A stretch of DNA of 64,000 nucleotides from Erythrophleum ivorense (Eukaryota; Streptophyta; Magnoliopsida; Fabales; Fabaceae): NCBI GenBank assembly GCA_026724425.1, contig JAIUCV010000227.1, positions 558,001 through 622,000 on the forward strand, in the 5' to 3' direction. Each line of letters opens with the position of its first letter. The stretch's first letter is position 1. The notes beneath the pieces are model-generated. The model saw nothing but the letters and a program-made list of their open reading frames with translations, was not told the origin of the DNA and ran no database searches. Positions 1-11,570 of the stretch are shown here, one piece after another. A program made the translations under genes and the position numbers.

Positions 1-1275
1 TCATCTATCATATTTAGTCCTTTTCTAGTCTTAGAAAAATTTAAAACACTCTCTAGGTGCATGCGGCATGTTTGGCCGAGACATGCACTTGGTATAGAGC
101 CCATGAAGTTTTGCAAATTTTCTTTAGGGAGTTGGCACATGTAAGGCTTTCTAGGTGTCATGAGAACTCATTCACACTCTCAGACAACCTAAATTATCAT
201 TGGAAAGTATCATACATATCAAGGTGCGACTAAATCCCTAACTTTGACAACTTGTTCTTTAATACTTTTTATTTACTTCCAAGTGTATCTTTTTAATCCT
301 CACACCGTAGAACCCTTAATCCTACCTTAATATGGTTAGAATTTATCTCCTATAAGATATGCCTAGTGCTGCACAAAGAATACCATAAAGGAACAAGCAA
401 GGAGAAGCAATAAAAGCAATGATTATTACCTTAGTTTCTAGGCTTTTTCAAGAGCACTTCCACTTGCTACAAGGTTCTTCTTCAAATTCTAAATTCTTTC
501 CTCTGAACTAGTCCCTAATCAAACATTAAAACCATAAGAAGGAAGAGGAAAAGGAGGAGAACAAGGTTAATAAAGGAAGGAGCATGAAATTTCAAGGTTT
601 TCTTACTTTTTCTAAGTTTTTTCCCTCCTCATTGGCTCCCTTCTTATGTACCTTTCTCAGTTAGTCTCTCTTCTATTTTGGGATAGAACATATGTTGGTT
701 AAATGGAAAGCAGAAGGAGGATGCCACATATAAGAAGAAGCTTCTTAGAAATTTATTTAAAACTTTCATTTTTATCCTCTTTTCTTGGCTATTTCTTTTT
801 GGACTCATTTTAACTCCTTTTTTAAAACCGTATTTTCCATCATAAAATGTATGTCCTCTAACTTGTAAGATGACTTTGGTTTCACTCAAATTGGATTTAA
901 AACCTTCTCGAATGAAAAAGTTAAAGTTCGGGTCAACTGATATTCTAAAACGTAAACCAGAGGGGTTTGAACCATTCTCGGAGTTTCCATGGTTTTTAGG
1001 GCCTCTGAGAACCTTGAAATACTCAAAATTTTCATTTAAAAATTTCTCCTTTAAGTTTTCCAAAAAGTGCCCAATTTATGAAAATGCCATTATTTTTTCG
1101 GCAATTTTATTTAACTACTCTGGCTTTGGTTTTTGGACATCTTAAACCTTGTATTCTCATTTTTTATTTTCTAGATTATTATTCTAATTTTATTTGGTTT
1201 TAAATCATTCATTTTAGAGGACTTTCTTTTATATCTAACCTATTTCTGACGTTTTTAAGAAAATCGAATATTACA
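1..1275 (-). mobile_element. Partial 3' LTR of chromovirus A
   Basis: On the minus strand this LTR begins at 1275 with TGTAATATTCG and runs off the window edge. It directly follows the polypurine tract and the polyprotein end of element A, so it is that element's 3' LTR. It resembles other LTRs in the window: the 900-1030 stretch matches the U3 block near 33300-33470 and 43690-43880, and 1-200 matches 58020-58200. No gene is seen in it; open frames of 90-140 codons here recur only as fragments in other LTR copies. Confidence 0.85.
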
Positions 1276-1292
1276 TTTTTCCCTTTTTAAAT
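1276..1292 (-). other. Polypurine tract of chromovirus A
   Basis: Read on the minus strand, an A/G-rich run (TTAAAAAGGGAAAAA) sits directly before the LTR TG. The codons just upstream read LENKIYLKRE, resembling the acidic-residue ending typical of plant Ty3/gypsy polyproteins. This tract would prime plus-strand DNA synthesis. Confidence 0.8.
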
Positions 1293-1295
1293 AAA

Positions 1296-1860
1296 TTTTG
1301 TTCTCCAAATTTAGATACATACCTCATAGAAATAGCTCCAAATACTTCTTTCTCATATCTTCTTCTAGCTCCGAGGTGGCTTCCTCAAGAGATAGCCCTT
1401 TTCAAACCACTTTCACTAGTGGTATCATCTTATTCCTTAATTGTTTCAGTTTAACATCCATAATTCAATCTGGTGATACTATATAAGATAGATTGTCTTG
1501 TAATTGTATATTCTCATATTCTATGACATGTGAGAGGTCGGGTTGGTACTTTTTGAGCTGAGATACATGAAAGACATCGTGTATTTGGCTCAGGTTTGGG
1601 GAAAAAGCAAGTCTACAGGCCACAGGTCTAACTTTTTCAAGAATTTGGAACGAATTTATGTACTTCGTACTGAACTTTCTACTTTTAATGGACATACCTA
1701 TTTTTGCGACTGGAGACATTCTAACAAAGGCATGATCTTTAACCTCAAACTCTAATGGCCTTTTTCTTTTATCTCTATAACTTTTTTGTCTACTATATGT
1801 CATTAGAAGTTTCTTTCTGATGGTTTCTATTTGTCTAGAGGTCTGGTCCACTAATTTTGG
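1296..1860 (-). pseudogene. Integrase C-terminal region and chromodomain, element A
   Basis: The minus-strand reading gives the post-core part of a chromovirus integrase. It contains RKRPLEFEVKDHAFVRMSP, then the FHVSQLKKYQPD block (residues about 95-106 of the 128-residue open stretch). After one stop near 1465 there is a chromodomain-like tail with VKQLRNK-type and LEEDMRKKYLELF segments. Such tails are known to bind methylated histone H3 and steer integration to heterochromatin. The order integrase, chromodomain tail, polypurine tract, LTR is that of the Tekay/Del lineage. The reading frame breaks at the stop and the gene is dead. Clade is inferred from motif resemblance, not from a tree. 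Confidence 0.82.
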
Positions 1861-2660
1861 ACATATAAGGCTCCTCTCTCCAAGCTCAACCCAACATACT
1901 GGGAAGCTACACTTCCTTCCCTCAATGCCTCATACGGTGCCATCTAAATACTAGAATGATGACTGTTATTATGGGCAAACTCCACTAGAGGCATATATGT
2001 ATCCCAATTACCCTTTTAACTTTAAGATGCAAGCCTTCGACATGTCTTCTAAGGTTTAGATGGTTTTTTCTGTTTGACCATCTGTCTAAGGGTGATAAAC
2101 TAGATTGAACCTCAATCTAGTTCCTAGGGCATCATGTAATGATCTCTAGAAATTCGAAGTAAATATTAGATCTCTATATAATACTATGCTCCTAGGGACT
2201 TCATATATTCTCATTATTTCCCTAATGTATAGCTGGGCTAACTTATCTAAGGTATAAATAGCTTTCATCACTAAGAAATGAGCTAACTTGGTTAATCTAT
2301 CCACTATCACCCATATGGCATCATGCCCCGATGATGTCTTGGGTAAACCCATGACAAAATCCATGGCTACGCTATCTTACTTCCACTCAGGAATATCTAA
2401 GGGCTGAAGTAATCCAGCTGGCCTTTGATGTCTTATCTTAACTTTCTAACATACTAAACACCAGGAGATGTACTCAGGTATGTCTGTTTTCATCCCAGGC
2501 TACCAAAATATTTTCTTTAGGTCACGATACATCTTGTTACTACCTGGATGAATCGTGTACCTACTCTTGTGTGCCTTTTCTAATATTCTTTCTCTTATCC
2601 CTAAATTCCTAGGCACATACGACCTATTCCTATACCTCATGATTCCATGCTCAGACAAAT
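1861..2660 (-). pseudogene. Integrase core, element A
   Basis: Integrase would insert the retrotransposon cDNA into chromosomes. The minus strand shows the zinc-binding part (about 2640-2400, with an RYTIHPG-like segment and a CLVC pair). The catalytic core follows, with the first Asp in MDFVMGLP (near 2360) and the second in YRDLIFTSNF (near 2155). The TDGQTEKTI-stop-TLEDM block carries the third acidic residue near 2060. Several stops occur where family members have Trp or Gln, so the protein could not be made full length. It sits between RNase H and the chromodomain tail, as expected. Confidence 0.82.
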
Positions 2661-2869
2661 TAAAGGCTGGAGTACTATCTTAGGACATCTAGGTTCTAAT
2701 CTTTCTTACATACTCATCTCCTTGCTAGGCATTTCTTATCTGCTCCTCAAGTCACTCTCTATTTGGGTTTCACTCATTAACAATTTCCCCGAATGCACCT
2801 GACATGAAAGATTCACATCTTTAAATCTCTCAATCAATTCTTACTCTCTTAACATCATATAGGCCATGT

Positions 2870-3305
2870 GTATGAATTTTCTACTCAATACATCAACTAC
2901 CACATTAGCCTTACCTAGATAGTATTTCAGGGTGAAATCATAATCCTTTTGGAACTCTAACCATCTCCTCTACCTCATATTTAACTCTTTCTGTTTAAAT
3001 AAATACTTAAGGCTTTTGTGGTTACTATAAATTTTTATAGTTACTCCATATAGGTAGTGTCTATATATCTTAAGTGCAAATACCACTTTTACTAGCTTTA
3101 AGTCATGAGTGGGATGGTTTTCCTCATGTGGTTTCAACTACCTAGAAGCATAAGCTACCACTATACCTCTCTGCATAAGTACACATCCTAACCCTTTCTT
3201 TGAGGCATCATTATAAACTATAAAAGTCTCTCTATGGTCAAGAAGTACTAAAACTGGGATTGTGGTTAACCTATGCTTCAGCTCCTAAAAACTCTACTTA
3301 CATTT
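2870..3305 (-). pseudogene. RNase H, element A
   Basis: The RNase H domain removes RNA from the RNA:DNA hybrid during reverse transcription. Visible landmarks are YNDASKKGLG (first Asp), HPTHDLKL (expected Glu replaced by Lys), a YSNHKSLKYL motif (expected Asp replaced by Asn) and a VVVDVLSRK segment. A stop at 2970-2972 replaces the Gln that normally precedes the RRW triplet. The same stop and the same Asn occur in element B. Confidence 0.8.
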
Positions 3306-3309
3306 CTCA

Positions 3310-4250
3310 TCCTACATAAATGGTACATTCTTTCTACTGAGCCTAGTCAGTGGCATTGTTATCTAAGAAAAACCTTGAATAAACCTCCTATAATAACCTG
3401 CTAAACCTCAGAAGCTCCTAATCTCTATCACTGCCTTAGGTTTCTCCCACTGAAGTATTGCCTCTACCTTATGGGTATCTACTACGACCCCTGCCTAGAA
3501 GATCACATGGCTTAGAGATTGTACCTCTGTAATCCAAAACTTATATTTACTAAGTTTAGCGTACAACTACTTTTCTTTCAAGGTTTCTAGGGCTAAACTC
3601 AAGTACTGTTTATACTCTTCTCAACACTTGGAATAGATGAGAATGTCATCTTTGAAGATAACTACAAATCTATCTATGTATGGTCTAAAAAATTTGCTCA
3701 TGTAATCCATAAATAGTGTAGGTGTATTCGTCAACCCAAAGGGCATAACCAAAAACTCATAGTATCGGTACCTGGTTCTAAATGCTATCTTAAGAATATC
3801 CTTAACCTTAATCCTGAGTTAGTGATATCCTGACCTGAGGTCTATCTTACAAAAGACTGACGTTCTTACCAGCTGATCTAGGAGGTCATCTATCCTAGGG
3901 AGAGAGTACTTATTCTTAATGGTTATTTTATTGAGCTCTTTATAATCTATACATAATCTAAGACTACTGTCCTTTTTTTTTACAAATAATTCTAGAGCTC
4001 GCCATGGTGAATTGCTGGGTCTAATGAACCCCTTCTCTAATAGCTCTTTTATATGTTTCTTTAGCTCTGCTAACTTGGTAGGAGTTATCCTATATAGGGC
4101 CTTAGACACTGGACCCACCCTAGGTACAATGTCTATAACAAACTCAATTTCTCTATTTAGGGATAGTTCGTTAATTTTCTTAGAAAATACCTCTGGGAAC
4201 TCTTTCACTATAAGGATCTCATTTATACTCCCTTCCACCTTAGCTTGTAC
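3310..4250 (-). pseudogene. Reverse transcriptase, element A
   Basis: A Ty3/gypsy RT pseudogene. The longest open stretch (4238-3819) starts with the linker before the RT fingers and contains LRLCIDYKELN, KYSLPRIDDLLDQL and FCKIDLRSGYH. Downstream, FLVMPFGLTNTP and the active-site loop FKDDILIYSK (near 3635-3656) are readable, where the family normally has F-x-D-D with a hydrophobic x. The Lys is unusual but both aspartates remain. Stops follow in the palm and thumb. The protein would have copied element RNA into DNA inside virus-like particles. Confidence 0.88.
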
Positions 4251-4319
4251 TAAAAAGAAAACCAGAAACCCCTAATAACCATACCTTAGAGACTTCTCAA
4301 CCTAAAAGGTGGTTATAAA

Positions 4320-4680
4320 AGTTAGCTCAGTCTTAATACTAGGCATAGTCGTACATTCAGATGAAGAAATGCATCTGTGAGAATAGTCGAGTATGGCATT
4401 GTTTGCAGACATTTAGTTCATTCCAATAATTAGGTCAATATCAATTAGGGGCATAAATATCAAGTCAAGTATGGTAAAACAATGATTAAATTAGACTACA
4501 TAGTTCAAATAACATGGGAGGTAATAGCCTGATTTCTTAAGGGGGTAGATACATGCAAGTCATAGGGCAAAGTGCATATGCTCAAACCCAATCTCCTAGT
4601 GCAATCATAGGATATAAAAGAATGACTAACATTCGAATTAAATAAAGCATTTACAGAACAATCATTAATCTTAATAGTAT
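4320..4680 (-). pseudogene. Aspartic protease region, element A
   Basis: Between the gag zinc knuckle and the RT linker, the minus strand reads ALFNSNVSHSFIS. It lines up with the D-S/T-G-A-S/T-H-S-F active site of plant Ty3/gypsy proteases, but Asp and Gly are both Asn here. It is followed by a LPYDLHVSTP segment and an IGMN segment corresponding to the usual G-M-D-W. The protease would cut the Gag-Pol polyprotein; with this active site it could not. Confidence 0.72.
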
Positions 4681-4795
4681 CTTGAATCAGACTCAGGGAT
4701 CTGTTAGCCTCCTATTGTGTCAAGGAAAAAACTCTACCTTCGGTCTGTGGTTTAGGTGTAGGAGCTACCTCCCTCTACTATTTATACTATTTAGG

Positions 4796-5914
4796 CTATG
4801 TGCAGTCTTTGGCTATATGCCCCGACCTACCATATCTGTAACACATATTCTACCCTGCATAACATGTTCTGCCTCTATGATTCCTGCCACAATGATTGCA
4901 GACTACTAAAATGGAACTATCTCTGCTGGATTGAGCTGGTTTCCTTCTGCCCTTGACTTTTCTATTCCACTGACTTCTGCCACCTCTTTTACTACTATCA
5001 GTGGCCTGTGTCTCCTCACATGGCCTTTTATTCTTAGGGAAGGGAGGTCTGGCACTTGAGGTTGGATGCATCATCCTCAAGTTTACTTTTGTGACTCTAC
5101 AAACCTCGACTAGGGCATTAAAGTCCCTAATCCTTTGGGGCACCACTCTATCTCTGAACTTTAGTAGAAGCCCCTTCTCTAATTTATTTGCTCTCTATCT
5201 CTGATCATGTGTTTCTTCAAATAAGAGTAATATTTGGAGAGCTTTACAAATTTTTCCACTTACTAGTCCATTAACATCCCCTTAGTTTGTCTTAGGAGTA
5301 CAAACTCGAACTCCTGCTGGTCCCCAATAGAACTAGGGAAGTACTGCTTATAGAAAGCATATAGAAATGTCTCCCAAATTAATTAGGAGGTTTTTTTATT
5401 TGATTATTGGTTCTATGCTCCTCTACCAATAATCTACTTTTTTTTTTTAACTGGAATATCACCATCATGGCTTTCTACTCAGACATGCACTCCATCACCC
5501 TAAAGATCTTCTCCAATTATATAATCCAAGCCTTTGCTTTTTCTATATTCAACTCACCATCAAAGGTAGGAGGCCCGAACTTTTTAAACTGGGCTATGGT
5601 ATGCTATGTAAAAGGTTGTTATGGAGTAGGAGGTGTTTGAGCTGGTGAAGTCTGTGAGGTGTGTGGGTGCTAGCTTGAAGGGGTCACATATGAGTTCTTA
5701 AGATGATTTGAGTGCTATGACAGAGGAGGAGTAGGCCTCTCATTGCCTTTCTGAGCAAGCCATTCTTGTAATTGCATGATTAGGGCTTGCTACTGATCAA
5801 GGTGGCTATAATAGCTTATAAGACTTCAGCCATTAGATTATTAGGCTCTGTTCTAACCTTTCTGGGCTCTACCCTAGCCATTCTAAGAGGCCTACCACTT
5901 TGTGTGTTCCCCAT
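4796..5914 (-). pseudogene. Gag capsid/nucleocapsid, element A
   Basis: Gag packages element RNA. The start is set at the ATG at 5914 (MGNTQSGRPLRMARVEPR), because it follows a short leader and matches the position of the gag start of element B at 20244. The capsid domain is recognisable in pieces: a PPTFDGELNIEKAKAW segment near 5570-5510, an FLYAFYKQYFPSS segment near 5370, and VPQRIRDFNALVEVCRV near 5140. A basic spacer leads to CNHCGRNHRGRTC and then CYRYGRSGHIAKDC (4845-4800), a zinc knuckle whose second Cys is Tyr. At least two frameshifts and many stops are present. Confidence 0.8.
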
Positions 5915-5954
5915 CTTTCTGAAACAACATAAACATAATTCAATATCAAAATTG

Positions 5955-6770
5955 CTGGGTGGTTTGGTCCATTATCTCAGGTTTTATCAAACTTCTCTCA
6001 CTTAACTCAACCCAACAGAGAGGGGATCTACATTTTCTCCCATATAGAGCCTCATAAGGGGCTATCTGAATACTAAAATAACAACTATTATTATATGTAA
6101 ATTTTGCTAATGGTAAGTACGCATCCCAGTTACCCTTCATCTCTAACACACATGCTCTCAGCATGTCTTCCAAGGTTTGGATAGTCCTATCAGTTTGACC
6201 ATCTGTCTGGGGGTGATAAGCGATACTGAACCATAACCTAGCCTCTAAAGAATGCTGTAATGACTGCCAGAAGTTCGATGTGAACCTGGGGTCCCCATCA
6301 GATACCATGCTACTTGGTACTCTATGAAGTCACACTATCTCTCTTATGTACAACTGGCTAACTTATCTAGTGTATAGGTAGCTCTGATTACTAAAAAGTG
6401 TACAGACTTCGTCAATTTGTCCACAACTACCCAGATAGTATTGTGTCCAAAGGATGTTCTAGGTAACCCCATGATGAAATCCAAGGCTATACTATTTCAC
6501 TTCTACTCAGGGATATCTAGGGGTTGTGACAACCTAGTAGGTCTCTGATGTTCTATCTTCACCCTCTGACACACTAAGCATCTAGCCACATAATCAGTTA
6601 TATCATTTTTCATTCTTGGCCACCAAAAAATTCTTTTCAAATTTTGGTATATCTTGGCGGCACTTGGGTGGATAGTATACCTACTCTTATATGCCTCTTC
6701 TAGAATTCTCTCTCTCAATTTATTCTGGTTAGGCATGTAAATTCTATCTCGATAAACTATCATACCATTC
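5955..6770 (-). pseudogene. Integrase (truncated), element B
   Basis: A second chromovirus integrase. The zinc-binding part reads HPSAAKIYQNLKRIFWWP and CLVCQRVK (6763-6560). After several stops, the core resumes with VSDGDPRFTSNFW, YHPQTDGQTDRTIQTLEDM and YEALYGRKCRSPLCWVE (6308-6010). Reading ends at MDQTTQQF near 5955, where the equivalent of element A would continue to its chromodomain. Instead the sequence switches to the leader and gag of element A. The 3' end of B and the 5' LTR of A are therefore missing. Confidence 0.85.
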
Positions 6771-6879
6771 TTAGATACCTAAAAATCTGAGGTCTTACCT
6801 TGGGAAATGTCATTCCTAATCTGCCTCAGGAATTTATCCTCTCTGGGCATCTATGATTTGGGTTCTCAATTCATTTTCA

Positions 6880-7435
6880 ATTCAGGTTTCACTCAGATAT
6901 ACTTTACCTGATACCACCTCATAAGAGAGGTTTAAGTTTCTAAACTTCTCTAGGAGTTCTTGCTCCCTTATCATCATATGGGCTACATGGATAGATTTCC
7001 TACTCAAGGCATTACCCACCACATTGGCCTTTCCCTGATGATACTTTAATGTATAATCATAATCTTTTAGAAATTCCATCCATCTCCTTTATCTCATGTT
7101 CAGTTCCTTTTGGTCAAACAGGTATTTCAGACTTTTATGGTTACTATAAATTTCTTTGGTTACACCATACAAATAGTGCCTCCAGATTTTAAGAGCACAC
7201 ACTATCGTGGCTAGCTCTAGGTCATGTGTAGGATAATTCTCCTCATGAGGCCTCAACCGCCTAAAGGCATATGCCACTACTCTACTCTTCTGCATCAACA
7301 TATAACTTAACCCCTTTCTCGAGGCATCATTATAAACTATAAAGGGTTCTCTAGGGTCAGGGATAATCAATATAGAGGCAGTGGTCAATCAAAGTTTCAA
7401 CTCCTAAAAACTTCTCTCACTTCTATCATTCCACA
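6880..7435 (-). pseudogene. RNase H, element B
   Basis: RNase H domain with YNDASRKGLSYMLMQK, HDLELATIVCALKIWRHYL (Asp and Glu kept), then YSNHKSLKYLF (Asp to Asn) and NVVGNALSRKS (Asp to Asn). A TAA stop at 7089-7091 stands where family members have Gln before RRW. Element A has a stop at the same codon and the same SNH substitution. The domain is followed by the integrase zinc-binding region, as in intact elements. Confidence 0.83.
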
Positions 7436-8272
7436 CAAAGGGTACCTCTTTCCTAGTTAGCCTCGTGAATGGTAAGGCTATCTAAGAAAAGCCCTGAATA
7501 AACCATCTATAATATCCGGCCAAACCTAAAAAGCTCCTGACCTTAGTGATAGTCCTAGGTCTATCCCACTGTAACACAGCCTCTACTTTATAGGGATTTA
7601 CCATAACCCCCTCATATGATATCACGTGACCTAAGAACTTTACCTTGGTTAGTCAAAACTCACATTTACTAAGTTTGGCATATAATCTCTTATCTCTCAG
7701 GTTTTCCAAGACTAATCTCAAATGCATCTCATGCTCCTTAAAAGATCTGGAGTACACTAGAATGTCATCAATAAAGACCATTACAAACTGATCTAAATAC
7801 AATCTAAATACCCTGTTCATGTAATCTATAAACACTGTGGGCGCATTCGTCATTTTGAATGGCATCACAAGGAACTCATAGTGCCCATATCTAGTTTTAA
7901 AGGCCGTCTTTGAGACATCTCCTGTTCTCACTTTCAATTGGTGGTACCCAGATCTAAGATCTATTTTGCAAAACACGGATGCCCTAGCTAATTGATTAAA
8001 CAAGTTGTCTATTCTAAGGATAGGATATTTATTTTTAATGGTAACTTTGTTCAACTCTCTGTAATCTATACATAATCTTAAGTTACCATCCTTTTTCTTC
8101 ACAAACAATATCGGAGCTCCCCAGGGGAAACACTAAGGCATATGAACCCTTTCTTTAATAACTCTTATATCTATTTTTTCAACTCAACAAGCTCAGTGGG
8201 AGCCATCCTGTAGGGAGCCTTGGACACCGATCTAGCCCCAGGTACTATGTTTATAGGGAACTGAGTAACAAA
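7436..8272 (-). pseudogene. Reverse transcriptase, element B
   Basis: This RT is better preserved than that of A. The 151-residue open stretch 8108-7653 includes LRLCIDYRELNKVTIKNKYP, FCKIDLRSGYHQLK, FLVMPFKMTNAP and an intact FIDDILVYSR active site (7755-7780). The thumb/connection continues in FLGLAGYYRWFIQGFS near 7500. The N-terminal side reads PINIVPGARSVSKAPYRM up to 8272, where a plus-strand LTR interrupts the codon. The missing few residues of the linker are found on the other side of that insertion, at 11463-11560. Confidence 0.88.
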
Positions 8273-11200
8273 TGTAATTTCTATAAAATGATGAAATAAG
8301 CCGTATAAAAGTAAGTCCTTTGAAATGAGCTAGATGATGTCCCAAAAAATTTACGTAAAGTCTTAGACTCATAAAAATGATAATCCCAAGGTCAGATGAA
8401 AAGAAAAATGAAATTAAGATAGTGAAACAATTTATGACAAAAACTGACGAAACTTAATGGCATTTTTATAAATAAGTGCAACTTTTAGAAAAACACATAG
8501 GATAGCTTTCTAAATGGGAAATTTAAGTTGCTTAAGATTTTCAAAGGCCTCAAAAACTATGGGAAGCCTCGAGACTAGTAAAACCTCCAGTGTATGTTTT
8601 CTAATGTCTGTGAGTCTAAACTTTGATGGATTTATTCTGGAAGGTTTTAGCTCCAATTTGAGTGATTCCAAAGCATTTTATTAAATTAGGAATCTAAATT
8701 TGATAATGGAAAAGACGGTTCTAAAAAAGGAGCTAAAACGAAGTTAAAACGAAATTGCCATTATGGAAAGATGAAATTGGAATTTTTGAAAAAGTGTGTT
8801 TCTTGAAGCTTCCACACACTTCTCCCTTTTTCTCCACCTTCTTAAGCACAAATTTTTCTGCCTAAAATACAGAAATGGAGCAGCTCTTCTAGGCACACAA
8901 GGAGAAGGAGAGAAAGATGAGAAAAATCAAGAGAAAGGTAAAGAAATCTAAGAAATTTCATGCTCCATCTTCCTCTAATCTTGTTCCTCTCCTTTCCTCC
9001 TCTCTTTCCATGGTCTATTTGAGATGAATGGTTCTATTTTGGTCCAAAAATTAAGGGAGGAGTTTGAATTCCTTATGGTGGAACAAACCAAGAAGAAAGA
9101 GCTTGGAAAACACACTTGAATCCAAGGTAAATTCTCACCTTGGTTGCTTTCTTCTTTACTTCTTCTTGGTGTATATTTTAGCCAAGGATAGAACCATATA
9201 GAGAAAGGATTTTTTGCGCAAAAATAAGAAAGGAACTAGGGTTTTAGACCATGAGAAAGAGGAATATAGCAAGAAATTACAAGAAAAACTAATAGAAATC
9301 AAGATAGAAAAGTATAGGTTTCTTTAGGGATTTGGAAAATCTAATTTTGTGTGAGCAATTCCTTGACTATTTGAATGTTTCCTTGAGCTCCTAAAACCTC
9401 TAGAAACCCTCCCAAGTGGCTCTCCCATCAAAGAAAAATCAAGAAGTCTAAAAACCCTATTTATGGTGCTTGTATCAACCTAGGCTAGTTCTATAGGCTA
9501 GGGAGTGTTTTAAATTATTCTAACCTTGGTTTGAGATTTCCTATGATGCTAGAAGATGAGAGAAACACTTAGAAAAAATTTAGGAGCTATAGATTGGAAG
9601 ATAGAACAATGGTGTCCATAATGGTGTCTTAAGAAGCAACTTAGTTTTCCAGTTGTGCAAGTGATTATGTGAGGGCTCTAAGGACCTTAAATGAGTTCAA
9701 GAAGTCTAAAAATAATGAAAGAATAGAGCCTGGAACTTGAAATGTGAGTTTTTTTAATAAACTATTTATAGAACTGTTGTGCCACTTATGGAACCAAGTG
9801 TGTATTCAGGAGTGAGTTTAGTGTCTCGGCTTGCTTCCAGTATGTAATTATGTGTTGTTTATAGTGTCTAGGCCAAGAGAACATACATCCATCTAGGTGT
9901 GCTTGTGGGACCAAAAAAGGGAAGGAAAGGATCAAGGAAGCTTACATCCATTGTCAAACCTCCCATACATATGCTTTGAAGTGTATATGCCTTGAATGTG
10001 TATGTGAATGGGGGTGTGAGCTATTGAGATTCAAGGAATCTCACTCCACTTCCCCCTTTCCTCTTGACATGACTAGGTAGAGTTCAAGAAACAAATAATG
10101 CAAGCCAAGGGAGTTGAAAAGCCAAGTCTTGATAGTTATGTAGCTTGTTATGTATTTGAATACCAAAGTTACTTTGTACATATTATTTTTGAGATATAAG
10201 CTCATGGATAAATGTAATATGATGTATGACTCTTATATAGACCATGTGTGGCATAAATTCAATAAAAATGGGAAATTTAGCTTCTTGATGGCTTAATGTA
10301 TTAGTGTATTAATGGAAGTGGAATGGCCAAATTAAAATGCATGGATTTGGGACCACTTGGGCAGTTCATACAAGTCATATTCATGCTTTTAAACTTGCCC
10401 AAGAGGTGCCAAACTCAAAGGAAGGCCATTTGGACCAAAGTGATACCTTATGAGAGGCAAAATTGGCCATTTTGGTGAGCTATGTCACTTTTTATCTAAA
10501 TGAGCTCTTCTTGGTCTAAAATTTGGCATGCATATATATCTTGTTGAGATCTTTTTGGGAAGCTAAAGTGGGCATTATTTGGAGGTCTGTGAAATATTTG
10601 GCAAAATTTTCAAGTTGGGCAATTTTTTTGGTTTGGCCACTAGTACTGCTCATATAGTCTGAAATTTTTTCTCTATCATTTATGAGCAAAATGATGTCCA
10701 ATTGCCTTGAAATTTTACAAGGAGAAACTAGACCTTCCTAGTGACTTGTACAAATTAGAAGCACGTTATTTGAATGTCTAAAAAGGGAGATATGACTTTT
10801 TGAAATTGCTATCCGGTACCAGGTGACCAATTAGACCTGTGTTACTGTTTGATTGATTTTCAGGGTTTGAAATTCTTGGATTGGTCTAGAACTATTTTTC
10901 TCCTTGGTTAGCATTTGTAGATTTCCAAGTTTATACATATTGCATGGATTGGATTTTTTTGGACTTAATTGGATATTTGTTAAGTTTATGCTAGTAAACT
11001 GTATCAGTATTAGGCGGTAGTAAGACCTTTGTGGCTATTTCATTGTCCAACATGGTCCAAATGGGATTTTCTTGGCTTTTATATAAAGTTCATCTAGAGC
11101 TTTCCAAAAAACTATGGTTTGTGTGATTTTGAGTTTTCTACATTTAGTTATAATTTTTCAAAGTTACCCTTGAAATCTGTTACTGTATAGCCATGATGAA

Positions 11201-11462
11201 TGAAGAAAATTTTAGGATTTTTGACCCTTGATCCTCAATTTATGTGAAATTTTAGGATGTTTATGACCCATATGAATGGAAAACAATTAGAAAATGATGT
11301 TGGGGAACTCACGGGGTCCATATAACAAGAATTGAAAAATTTTACCCTGACATAATGTAATAAAAGTGTATTTTTTTCATACTTTTCCTTACTTTTGTCT
11401 TGTGAATGTGCACCAATTACCCAAAATGGAAGAGTATGATAATAGAAATATAAGGTATTACA
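8273..11462 (+). mobile_element. Solo LTR inserted in element B RT linker
   Basis: A plus-oriented LTR of the same family, starting TGTAATTTC and ending GGTATTACA. The gypsy reading frame stops at its left edge and resumes at its right edge (REI-stop-F then VTQFPINIV), so it is an insertion. The left flank ends ACAAA. The right side reads ATTACAAACT, which fits a duplicated ACAAA if one ACA triplet was lost at the junction. The 17-nt hairpin typical of the family is at 10026-10042. No protein-coding content. Confidence 0.87.
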
Positions 11463-11570
11463 AACTATATCTCTCTCTCAGGGGGTAGACCGCTAAAGTT
11501 AAATTCTTTAGGAAAAATTTTTGGGAATTCCCTAACCACTGGGATCTCCTCTATCATTTCCTTCCCATGG
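11463..11570 (-). pseudogene. RT linker fragment, element B
   Basis: A short piece of gypsy pol on the minus strand reading MIEEIPVVREFP and then FSGLPPEREI with stops. It matches the segment directly before the RT in element A (the NEILIVKEFPEVF stretch) and joins in frame to 8272. Its other end meets the truncated copia LTR within CCTTCCCAT, a 9-base string also present in the intact copia LTR near 18119-18127. Confidence 0.75.

Noticed and set aside
1465..8108. Pararetrovirus (caulimovirid) insertion suggested by the RT-RNase H
   Set aside because: The presence of integrase, chromodomain tail, LTRs and an initiator-Met primer site places it in Ty3/gypsy retrotransposons.
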